In this document: piece after piece, positions 53,835-64,000 of the stretch
Numbering within the stretch: position 1 is the first letter of the stretch
How the letters are laid out: every line of letters begins with the position of its first letter
DNA from: Elysia chlorotica
Taxonomy: Eukaryota; Mollusca; Gastropoda; Plakobranchidae
Direction of reading: 5' to 3'
NCBI GenBank assembly: GCA_003991915.1
Contig: RQTK01000677.1
Span: forward strand, 43,501 to 107,500
Length of the DNA stretch: 64,000 nucleotides
Program-made: the position numbers and the translations under genes
The notes under the pieces: model-generated
Database searches by the model: none
What the model was told of the DNA's origin: nothing
The model's input: the letters and a program-made list of their open reading frames with translations, nothing else

Positions 53835-56800
53835 ATGGATGACACCATAAGTCGGGACTCAGTGACATCCTCCACAAGTGAAGAGTTTGTTGTCGTGCAT
53901 GGAGAGCCCAAGCTAAAGGTTCGATTCATGGCTTGTACACAATGTTAACTTTTATAGTACCCATAATACTGCTCTACCTCTGAAAGACTTGGGCTCAGGA
54001 AATGATATGTTTTTTTTCCCCCTTGTTTTATTACATTACATTCATACTAATTTTTTTCATACTTACAAGTATGCGATGGCTTTTAACCACAAAACCCTCC
54101 CCCCCCCCCTCGAAAAAAATGATATGGATAATCATGCAGTCATCTATAGAGTTTTTTTTCAATTAAAGAATGTATAGCTATAGTTGATTTCCAGAGGGTT
54201 ATAATGATATTAATCATCCTTCGAGTACCACATCTTGTATTGTTGACAATCATGCACTTCCTGATCTTTTAATGCTTACATGGACTCAATAGATCATTTT
54301 TCCTGGATATAATCAGTAATGATAAATTTGAAAAAAAAAAAAGTAATGATAATTAGTACAAGCTCCATCGGATGTTATGTAATCAGCAATGTTGAAATAT
54401 TTGGCAATAAAAAACCCAAACTTGAATTGTAGGTTCCATCTGATGTGACGGACCTGAGTTTGGAGATAGCGAGTGCGGCGGCCAGCACCTGTAGCAGCGA
54501 CATGTCAGAAGAGGGCGCCGGCAGTAGCACTGGTGGTAGTGGTGAGGAGAACAGCAGCAAGACTGTTGTTACTGCCGTTGCATCGACAGACAGCACAACC
54601 ACGACGACGGCGTCCTGCGAGCGGGTCATCCCCAGCAGCCAGTCCACCAGCGTCCTGAGCACGGCCTCCATCCTGGAGAATTATCCTGAGACCCCGAGCG
54701 ATGAGAGTAAACCAGGGCCTGGAAGTGATAATGTTGGTGAGTTGGTTTGTACATGATTATTGCTGGATTAATGTTATATAGAACATACTTAATCTCATGC
54801 GGGTTTGATTGTTTGCTTGTTGTTTAGCCTGACTAGTGTGACCACTATGATTTATTTCTATAACTAGCAATATTGATTTCTCTCTGGTTGTTTTTCAAAA
54901 AAATGTATCCCACTTTTGCATAATAAGGAGACTTAAAAGTTTTGTTTTATTGATTACACCAGAAGAAAAATAGAGCTACCTGAAGTTTATATGCAATATT
55001 TGGCAAAGATTGTTGCTATATAGATTGTTTTAGTCAACAACTTCAGCAATACTAATCAATCCCACCGCGTCATTTTCTCTTGCGTTCATTTGACCAAATA
55101 ATACCAAGCTCTCCATCTTGACGACTTTTAGTCATTGACACTGGCCGTCATTTCCAAGCAAGTAATGATTCTGATTTGCGTTGTTGTGAGCTCAATGTGC
55201 GTTTTCAAACAAGTAACATAGATCTAGTTGATGGTTTATTCAGGCAATTAATACCACCTGAACATCCACCCCTTTGCCTTTGTCATCCTCAACTCCTTCA
55301 TGAATCTTCTGTGAATCTACTCAACAAGGGTAGGCCTAATGAAAATCTAGTAATGTAAAATTCTTTAATTCGCCCCATTAATACCAAGTACATGTAGGCC
55401 ATTTTATGATTAACACTAATCTAATAGAGAAAAACTGCGTCTGTACCCATTTTTACTGAAAATATATATTTTTGCATGGGTGTATACAGGCATGTATAAT
55501 GTCCATTTGAAAACAACTTGTTTTTTCTGGCCTCATTGAAACAGGCCAAGATCGCAGCAGGTCATGTTCGCTGCCGGCGATGCCAAAAAACTCGGAGGAC
55601 TGCACAGTGTTCAATGGTGTGACCTACTTAGGCTGCGCCACGGTGAACGCGCCTCGCAGCGAGGCTGAGATCTACAGGAACATGAGCGTCTTCAACCGAC
55701 AGAGCAAGATGTCAATCCCTGTGGCGCTCTCAGTACCGGCCACCTCGGAGGGCATTGTGCGGTGAGCACTTGTAGATGAATTCTAGGTCCTGTTTTTACT
55801 TTCTGTCCATTGTTTTTTGTTTTCTAGCCATAGCTGTGGTGCTATGTGGATGGTAGGCTGGCTGGGTGTTATTGTTTATAAGCTGCAAGGCATATGCTTC
55901 GAATCAGCTACAAAGATGATATAAAGTCTTGAGCCTGTCTCCTAACCAGATAGTATTGGATTATATAGATATCTTTGTATGCACAAGTCTTGAGCCTGTC
56001 TCCTAACCAGATAGTATTAATCTCTCTCTCGTTCAGCAACTCTCTTCACTCTCTCTGTCTTTCTCTCCTTCACTCTCTCATCTTCTTGCTCACAGCCGTT
56101 CAGCAACTCTCTCTCACTCTCTTCCCATCCTCTTCTCTCCTTTGTCCCTCCTCTTTTTTCTCATCATCTACCTCTCTTACTCTCTTTCCGTTTCTTTTTT
56201 TCAGACTCATCTTCATCGTCTCCCCACTTTCTCTCTCTGTCTTCTATTCTTTTTCTCTTTCAGTTTTTTATTCCTTCATGTTCATATTTTTTCTTCTTGC
56301 ATAGCAATGTCGAGGCAGAAGAAGTATACATGTTTGGTGTGCACAGTCACTGTTTATACACTTGTACCAAGTACATGTAGGCCATTTTATGATTAACACT
56401 AATCTAATAGAGAAAAACTGCGTCTGTACCCATTTTTACTGAAAATATATATTTTTGCATGGGTGTATACAGGCATGTATAATGTCCATTTGAAAACAAC
56501 TTGTTTTTTCTGGCCTCATTGAAACAGGCCAAGATCGCAGCAGGTCATGTTCGCTGCCGGCGATGCCAAAAAACTCGGAGGACTGCACAGTGTTCAATGG
56601 TGTGACCTACTTAGGCTGCGCCACGGTGAACGCGCCTCGCAGCGAGGCTGAGATCTACAGGAACATGAGCGTCTTCAACCGACAGAGCAAGATGTCAATC
56701 CCTGTGGCGCTCTCAGTACCGGCCACCTCGGAGGGCATTGTGCGGTGAGCACTTGTAGATGAATTCTAGGTCCTGTTTTTACTTTCTGTCCATTGTTTTT

Positions 56801-59800
56801 TGTTTTCTAGCCATAGCTGTGGTGCTATGTGGATGGTAGGCTGGCTGGGTGTTATTGTTTATAAGCTGCAAGGCATATGCTTCGAATCAGCTACAAAGAT
56901 GATATAAAGTCTTGAGCCTGTCTCCTAACCAGATAGTATTGGATTATATAGATATCTTTGTATGCACAAGTCTTGAGCCTGTCTCCTAACCAGATAGTAT
57001 TAGATTATATAGATATTTTTGTATATACAAGTCTTGAGCCTGTCTCCTTACCAAATCTTATTGGATTATATAGATATTTTTGTATATACAAGTCTTGAGC
57101 CTGTCTCCTAACCAGATAGTAGTGGATTATATAGATATTTTTGTATACACAAGTCTTGAGTCTGTCTCCTAACCAAATATTGGATTATATAGATATTTTT
57201 GTATATACAAGTCTTGAGCCTGTCTCCTTACCAAATCTTATTGGATTATATAGATATTTTTGTATATACAAGTCTTGAGCCTGTCTCCTAACCAGATAGT
57301 AGTGGATTATATAGATATTTTTGTATACACAAGTCTTGAGTCTGTCTCCTAACCAAATAGTATCGGATAATATAGATATTTTTGTAAACACAAGTCTTGA
57401 GCCTGTCTCCTAACCAGATAGAATCGGATTATGTAGATATTTTTGTATACACAAGTCTTGAGCCTGTCTCTAAGAAGAAATAGTATCAGATTATATATAT
57501 TTTTGCACACACAAGTCTTCCCTTTGAGGATGTCTTGATTTGTTTTCCCCTTGAGTCTGTCTATTGTTCTCTTTTCCTTGAGTCTGTGTAGAGTTCTCTT
57601 TCCCTTCAGTTTGTGTAGATCTCTCTTTTCCTCAAGTCCGTCTCGCCATTTAAGAATTACATCCACATGTGCAGCCCAGATCATTTTGTTGCATGTGGTA
57701 TATTGAATGTGTGGGTGTATGTGTGTACATTTGATTTTACACTCTTTCTCACAGTCAATCGTTGTTGTATTTTTTAAAGCATGTGTTAGCAGTCTAGGTA
57801 GGATCCTTAGTGAACTCAAACAAATAGTTTTGATTTTGTTATAATTTTGATCATCGAGGTGTAGAGTTTCAGTACCAAATTTTTTTTTTCATTTTGTGAC
57901 TTGTACAAGCTTTGTTCAAGAATATACTCTTAACATTGAAAAACTCTGCTCTGAATGATATATTCTATAAAGAACATAATGACAAAGTATATAAAGAGAT
58001 AGATGTGGGTATAAATTGTATTGTATTTATGGATTTGTAAATGATTGATGACAATTGCAATGCACATTACTGGCGGCTTCAAACATTGCCATGCTTATTG
58101 AGATTTGTATCAATTGGCTTTTAGATTTATTAAAAATGTACCAGCAATATGAAACTAACTCTTAGTCTTAATCAGGGGAAAACAAACAAAAAAAAAGTAA
58201 TCAAAATAATTTTTGAGGTTTACCACATTATTCTCTTGTGCACTAAAATTTACTTTTTATTTTTGTCTACTTGCATACTATCACAAGGCAAGTTTTTGGG
58301 TCATGGTTAGTTTTTTCTCACATTCCTACCACAGAAAGGTATGATCAGAAAAGGAGCATGAAAACTACTAATAAAAAAGGAAGGACCTAAAGACATAAGA
58401 AAAAAACAGATTAAAATGGATTATAATCAAATCTGCACTATCTGCTGTTTCTTTTCATGTGCCTTTTTTTCAGTCTCAATTATAACAACAATTATGTAAA
58501 CCTTACTAGATCTAGTTAAATTAACCTTTTAGTTTTTAAATTGAATTCTGTTTTGTTTTGATTGTTTGTTTGAAACATATTTTTATTTTTTTTTACTTTT
58601 ATGTTCTGCAGCCGAAGCGGAGACCTCGTGCGGTATGCATGGATATTTTTCGTCTTTGTTACAATTCTATTTTTTTTCTGCCATCTTTGTTATTTTGTTT
58701 TTGAACATCTCGTTGGTTCTTGTTCTTGTAATGCTGTTAGAATGACGTGATTTAATACTTCACTGCTTTGGGGATGATAGCGCTCTAGATGCCAGCAAAA
58801 GCATGAGGAATATTTAAAAACTATTACCCCTAGATGTCCAGTTAGTGTTATAATAAAACCTGTCACTTTTAATTATTAAAAAATTTCACCACATTTTTTA
58901 TTTACTTGATGGGGCATTGATATTAATTTTATTTAGTTTATTTGTGAAGAACTTAATTCCACTTAAGATATCCTAGGCCTATTTTCAATTTGAAAGGAAA
59001 ATGCTAGAGGGGTATCTGCAATATACAGGAATAGTAGTCTGCACGCCAACATTTATTTTTTGTTTTGTTTTGAAGTGGTTGACATTTGTAAGTGATAGCA
59101 TGCTTTTCTTTTTTGATTGTTGTTGCTGGATTTTTTGTTGGACTTTTTCATTGTTTTATAACTGTTATTTTACTTTTTCAACGTTTCTTTGAAAAAATCA
59201 AATTCAAATTGTTGTTGTATTTCCACTCCAGTATTATTGTTTATTTGCATTTTAAACATCCAAACCCTTTTATTATCTTTTTATGGTCATGATTGTTGTT
59301 TCTCCTTCTTTCCAAAATATTAGCAAATTAAGAATCATTGCAACCAATAGGTAGATTAGTTTATATTTGCGAATGCGCTAATAAAATGGAACAAAAAAGA
59401 GTGGCGCCTTAACCCTTGGTTAGAGCGTGGACTTCTGTACGGGAGACTTATGGTTTAACCAACTTTGACGAACGCTTTTTTTCTGCTGTTTGGACCAATG
59501 TCAATATAATGTGACCAATCAAATCCAGGATATCTCTCTCTGGAGTCCTGTAGCTGTAAATTAGGAATTCCTTAAAAACTAGAAAATGGCTTCCTTTTTT
59601 GTGATCAAAGAAATGCAAATCTGTTACCACAAGAATATGATTGCTTAGCAAGAGTCAGGCTCTACAATACTGAGATTCATGTGAGAGGTGCATTCGCCTG
59701 AATACAACACAAATACCTAAAAACTATGACAAGCACGTGATGAGATGCAAGGAAAAAAAAAGGCAGATAACAGCCAACCCATTTAAATTATCTCAAAGCT

Positions 59801-61836
59801 AGATGAAAATTATATTTTGCCTTGGATCTTAGGTGGGTTGTCACTTAGAAATGAATTGAAATAAATTTTTGTTGGTATGTGGACATGTCTCAATGGTGCG
59901 GTACACTTCCTTATAATTGAATGTTTATAAGGATCACTTTCTATCATCTTTAGGGAAATTGCATTTTTATGAAGAGAAATGTTTTTTCATCACGGCATGC
60001 TACTGTAGAATTCGCTTATGTTATAACTTTTGTTGTGATTCTTCTTTTGCTTTGTTTCCACATCATGTTTTTTTCTTACATTATGGCATTTGGTATTTTC
60101 ATAAACTATTTTTGTCTATTTATTTTCTTATTTACTTACTGAATACGTAATGCAGTTGTTTCTTATGAGCAAAATTTACCTGGGTACTAGAAGTTTAGTA
60201 AAGAGGCCCTTGTTTTTATCCAGGGAATGACTTAATTTCTTGTGTTACCATTTGAAAGGTACAGAACATACATTAAGAAATAGGGTACATCGCACTAACA
60301 AAATTATGGTTGGTCTTAAAAATGTTTTGTGTTTTTCATTCCTATTTTGTCTTTGGTTTGCTTTTTTAAAGGAGTTTTGTAGGCACCCATAAATTTGCTC
60401 CTTTTTTAAAATCCATGCATTGTTATTTTTGAATGTCAATTTGACTAGACATTTGTGTTGACATTTTTCCTTCACATTTTCGCTCTTCTTTTTTATTTTT
60501 ACATATCCTCTCAACCCCATCACTTTCTCCCTGTCACTTATCTCCCTTAGTATCTAACCCTTTAACAGTCTCTCTCTCCCTCTACCCTTGTCTTCCGCTT
60601 CCTCCCACCCACCCCACTTGCCTCCCGCTAATGGTCTCCTCATTATCTACCTCCTCCCCCTGCCAGGCTGGTGGACCCGAGCAACAACACGGACATCGCC
60701 AGCTTCCGCATCCACCGCATCCTGTTCTGTGCGCGCGGCCCCAGCGACACGATGGAGCGGCAGTGCTTCGCCTTCACCTGTAGCCACGGCGACAGTCCCG
60801 AGAACTCCATCTTCCAGTGCCACGTCTTCCGCTGTGATATCCCTGAAGCGGTGAGTGGTTCCTTCTGTGTTGAACCGGGGGCAGATGAGATTTCTGGCTT
60901 AGTTCTAGTGCAAGATTTCTACTTACCTTTAATAACTATATCTATTATGATAATAAATAGTAATATCAATAATTATTATAAAAGCAAGATAAATGATAAT
61001 AATATTAATAATAATAATAATAATAGTATTAATAATAGTAATAGTAATGATAATAACAACAACAATAATAATGATAATGAGGATTGAACGATTCTGAACG
61101 ATTTCCTACACCAGGTCCCCAAAATCCTGTACTGCTTCGGCAACACATTCCGCCGCATGCCCAAAGCCCGTCAGCTGTCGGAGAGCAACTCTGGCCAGAG
61201 GGCGCCGCTAGACTTTGTCTTCACCGTCAGCCTCGACTTCCGCGAGGATGACGGCAAGGGAAACTACTCCGCCTGCCCGAAAGACAAGGACGTTTTCAAG
61301 TTCAAAGTGAACACGGATAAACGACTCCAGATCTCGGTGCAGCAGTCTGGGCCTCAGGAGATTAGGATAGAGAGGTAAATTTATCCAGTTATATAAACCC
61401 AATAGTTAAATTCTTAAAGTCAATCTCTGTAAGAGACTAAATTGCTGAGACCAAGATATGCTTATGTAAAAATATAAATTACAAAATGTATATTCTATAC
61501 TTTTTAAGTTTAGTTTAAATGCCTGTTGTTTCCCTGTGGAACATAGGGCGGCATTCTTTACTTATATAAGTGTTTTAGCCTAAAATGTTTAATCCTTTTT
61601 GAAAAAGTTCTAAAAGACACTTAGCTCCAAAGAGCGATGTACAAATATAGATTGCAGAATTTACATTTTTTATTCTACACTTTTAATTGAGTTATAAACT
61701 CACTACGTTGAATTCTTGTTTACCTGACATTGACATGGCCAGCTCTCACTGCCCTCCTCCTGTCCACAGGTGTTTCGGCCTGCTCATCTCCCCGGGGCGG
61801 AATGTCCAGCACAGCGACATGCAACTCATAGAGCTG
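53835..61836 (+). CDS. RABGAP1: RABGAP1/RABGAP1L-like Rab GTPase-activating protein, N-terminal half
   Basis: Coding exons: 53835-53918 (UTR from 53805), 54433-54736, 55545-55761 (or its twin 56528-56744), optional 58612-58632, 60667-60850, 61115-61374, 61770-61836; the phases all agree when one twin is used. The protein starts MDDTISRDSV, has a Ser/Thr-rich acidic N terminus, then a PTB/PID domain (VFNGVTYLGCATVNAPRSEAE through FRCDIPEAVPKILYCFGNTF), then the family-specific stretch with EDDGKGNYSACPKDKDVFKF and CFGLLISPGRNV. These blocks match RABGAP1 and RABGAP1L. The catalytic TBC domain (Rab GTP hydrolysis; endosome, Golgi and centrosome traffic in the family) lies beyond the window. The first donor (GTTCGA) is weak. 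One fly- or mollusc-type gene may represent both vertebrate paralogues. Confidence 0.88.
55545..55761 (+). CDS. RABGAP1: RABGAP1-like PTB exon, first copy
   Basis: Enters in phase 1, leaves in phase 2, 217 nt. Encodes GQDRSRSCSLPAMPKNSEDC, VFNGVTYLGCATVNAPRSEA and ALSVPATSEGIV. The acceptor is ATTGAAACAG and the donor GTGAGC. Confidence 0.88.
56528..56744 (+). CDS. RABGAP1: RABGAP1-like PTB exon, second identical copy
   Basis: The same 217 nt, with the same splice sites and flanking intron, 983 bases downstream of the first copy. Because 217 is not a multiple of three, a transcript with both copies would shift frame, so at most one can be used per functional mRNA. Confidence 0.75.
56885..57515 (+). 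repeat. ~60-bp minisatellite with a 178-bp higher-order period
   Basis: About ten units of gattatatagatatttttg ... acaagtcttgagcctgtctc. The three-unit block 57023-57180 recurs at 57201-57358, offset 178. Two further units lie in the first copy of the duplication (about 55925-56017). It lies in a RABGAP1-like intron. Confidence 0.9.
58612..58632 (+). CDS. RABGAP1: Candidate 21-nt microexon in the PTB domain
   Basis: A long T-rich tract ending TTCTGCAG precedes 21 bases and then a GTATGC donor. In the incoming phase 2 it reads R-SGDLV-R and leaves in phase 2, adding seven residues after SEGIVR without disturbing the frame. A UGC-containing acceptor is typical of SRRM4/nSR100-regulated microexons. 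Confidence 0.55.
59400..59545 (+). mobile_element. tRNA-type SINE, 5' part
   Basis: A tRNA-like head (GTGGCGCCTTAACCCTTGGT, GAGCGTGGACTTCTGTACGG) followed by the family body (CAATGTCAATATAATGTGAC). The 3' part is missing. Confidence 0.6.
60667..60850 (+). CDS. RABGAP1: RABGAP1-like PTB exon, C-terminal half of the domain
   Basis: Phase 2 in, phase 0 out. Encodes LVDPSNNTDIASFRIHRILF, CARGPSD and FRCDIPEA, the PTB strands and final helix start. Strong GTGAGT donor. Confidence 0.9.
60940..61080 (+). repeat. (AAT)n-rich microsatellite
   Basis: Imperfect AAT/AAC/GAT text ends about 30 bases before the next exon acceptor. Confidence 0.85.
61115..61836 (+). CDS. RABGAP1: RABGAP1-like exons after the PTB domain
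   Basis: Exon 61115-61374 (phase 0 in, 2 out) encodes VPKILYCFGNTFRRMPK, FVFTVSLDFREDDGKGNYSA and VQQSGPQEIRIE. Exon 61770-61836 (phase 2 in, 0 out) encodes CFGLLISPGRNVQHSDMQLI. Both belong to the domain between PTB and TBC. Confidence 0.9.
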
Positions 61837-63234
61837 GTGAGTCACACTTTGTTTCACTTTGGCTACGCATATAGTGTTGTTGTTTTTTTGTTTTTTTCAA
61901 ATTTTGTTTAGGTGTGTTTGAAAAGTTCTGACCTATTGCAAGGTTTGTTCTGTATTTCTACAAAGGCAAATAATATTTAATGATTCTCAGTGTGTCCTAC
62001 CTTTTTTCCCCCTATACTTTGGATTGAATACTTTGTGAAATGTTAGAAAGGGAAGATTAACCAAAAAGTTCTGTAGTCCGTTTTTTTATTTATTTATAAA
62101 AAACTGGGATGAGCCAAGTACTGTAATAAAAACATTCTTTCAAATCTGCAGCAATGGTACAATGATTTCTCAAATGCAACAACATGAACATCATCAGAGC
62201 TTTTTTTTTTGTATCAAATAGAACATGACCAAACTGAGAAAAAAAAAAAAAAGGTAAAATATCACTCTTAGTCTACACTTAGTAAACATACTTTCCAAAA
62301 AATAATCTTTTTTTTTCAAATCAAGTAGTTTTTATTTTTCCTATGTTTTTAACCAAAATTAAAACAAACGACTAGTCCAGCAATTATTCGGATAGTTTAT
62401 CTGTTATGGCTCCAATGTTTTGTGAGTTTGCTGCATTTTTGTTTTCAGCCTCTTCACCTTCTTCCTCTCCTTCCTTCTCTTTCTTCTTTGTGTTTGGATC
62501 CATCAGTTTTCTGTTACTCTATGCATGCTTTTAATTGTTTTATTTGGTGTTTCCTTTGTTGCTTTTATTTTTTGTCTATGTGTTGCCTTTTGAGATAAGA
62601 AGTGACCGAACTAACCTAGGTATTGTTGTAAAACTTTGTGTGCTGCTAATGCATGTATTTAGATTTAGTTCTAAAAAAAAAACCCAACCCACACCTTTAT
62701 ATCAGCCTAAGGATGAATGCAGGATGACAAGAGCGTTCTATATATCTTGTCAGGGGTCTCTGAATTTAACAAAATTTCAGATATTACATAATTATTATTA
62801 CAGCTGTGGCAGGCATACTTATCATTTTGGTCAGAAGGGAATCATGAATGTTCAACTGATAGGATTAAACATGGTTATGAAAAAACAACAACAAAAGCAA
62901 CAAAATTCCAAATGTCAGGAATAAACATGAATAAATACCAGTTCAAAGTCACCAGGGAAGCTTTTGAGACAGGTTTCCCTCGAAATAATTTTAAAAACTC
63001 TTTTACATATGTAGGTTGATAACTCTAGTTCAGGTTAAGACATTCTGATGAACTAAGATATATTTTGCTCAGAACTGAATGGGGAAGGAGGCGTTGCCTC
63101 TAGCTTGATACGTTCGTTTAGAAGGTTTGATGAGGCAACCCGAGTTCTTCAAACATTCTGAGACTTTTGTTTTTCTACATTGTTCACCCCATCATCATTA
63201 CTGTGGCTCTTCAAAAGATGTTCTTTTTGAATAA

Positions 63235-63345
63235 TCTTGTCTCCGACTCTCACTGGTAGTGGGGGACGAGGTTACTCAATGGTAGACTGTGTGGCAAGCC
63301 CCGATAAAACCGCTTCTTTCTCTACTGGTTGGGTCGGTTACACTA
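63235..63345 (+). mobile_element. SINE fragment running into a TAG array
   Basis: Contains GTGGGGGACGAGGTTACTCA, GACTGTGTGGCAAGCCCCGA and CTACTGGTTGGGTCGGTTAC, a SINE head and early body. The sequence then turns into (TAG)n where the body should continue. Confidence 0.5.
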
Positions 63346-63490
<145 letters not shown>

Positions 63491-63776
63491 GGAGCAGACG
63501 TGGTCGCATATGAAGGACTGGGGTGGGTGAGTGAGAATAATCAATCATAGACCTTCTCCAAAGATTTTTTAATCAAATTTTAGAATAGATATTTCGAAAG
63601 GATTACTTCTGTTTATAATTTCCCCACATAAAATATTAGAAGTGAAGTGTCACCGAGCCATTTCTAATAACTCCCTTTTTTGTAATGCACTAAAACTTGT
63701 GCACGTGTGTATGTAAGTGTGTGTGTGTGTTTTTTTTATCATAATAACTATTGGGTGTATTTTTTTCTTACTATCC

Positions 63777-63914
<138 letters not shown>

Positions 63915-64000
63915 AAAACTAATAGTAGTTGTGTTATGATGAGGATGAGAGAGAGATGAAAAAAGCACCGCTTATGTTACTACTACTACGACTACGACAG

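Larger units (their letters stand above)
55383..57000 (+). repeat. Tandem segmental duplication (offset 983 bp) containing a PTB exon
   Basis: About 635 bases starting ACCAAGTACATGTAGG at 55383 recur from 56366. I found no difference across the exon and flanks compared by eye. The right breakpoint falls in a 60-bp minisatellite (see 56885). The single-copy spacer 56018-56365 is CT-rich. Confidence 0.9.

Noticed and set aside
55176..55358. 60-codon open frame in a RABGAP1-like intron
   Set aside because: No convincing splice sites in a matching phase and no family resemblance.

Overview
This is a stretch of animal nuclear genome: AT-rich, with short exons bounded by GT..AG introns, abundant microsatellites and many kinds of transposon debris. 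The protein sequences and the repeat style (tRNA-derived SINEs, mollusc-type LINE tails, many AGATCT/TCTAGA-rich patches) suggest a lophotrochozoan, most likely a gastropod mollusc. That placement is inference, not proof.

Four protein-coding genes can be reconstructed by matching splice sites and reading phase. (1) 45-1632 (+): the 3' end of a TTC19-like gene, a mitochondrial TPR protein linked to respiratory complex III. (2) 4871-14909 (-): a complete 11-exon CCDC15-like gene of about 482 codons, convergent with TTC19. (3) 21517-36560 (+): a DDX31/Dbp7-type nucleolar DEAD-box helicase in 16 coding exons, divergent from CCDC15, with a polyadenylation signal 11 bases after the stop. (4) 53835 to beyond the right edge (+): the N-terminal half of a RABGAP1/RABGAP1L-type Rab GTPase-activating protein, covering its PTB domain and the start of the following domain.

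The spaces between genes are repeat-rich. The 15-21 kb interval holds a decayed LINE, a 534-bp inverted-repeat element with a perfect 8-bp target duplication, a 130-bp tandem duplication and a second LINE tail. The 36.6-53.8 kb interval is a mosaic of a ~0.9-kb direct-repeat pair 5.4 kb apart, an 83-bp tandem array grown out of a SINE tail, a truncated mariner, other dispersed repeat pairs, a foldback element, a LINE fragment and telomere-like sequence.

The points most worth following up are: an apparently exact 983-bp-offset duplication of a RABGAP1 PTB exon whose length forbids including both copies; a 21-nt in-frame microexon inside the same PTB domain; sense-oriented SINEs ending 20-40 bases before three DDX31 3' splice sites; a recurrent TTAA-ended short element in at least six copies; and a DDX31 exon junction where the normally conserved segment after the DEAD box cannot be found. 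The four genes look like unrelated housekeeping genes; nothing suggests they form one pathway.
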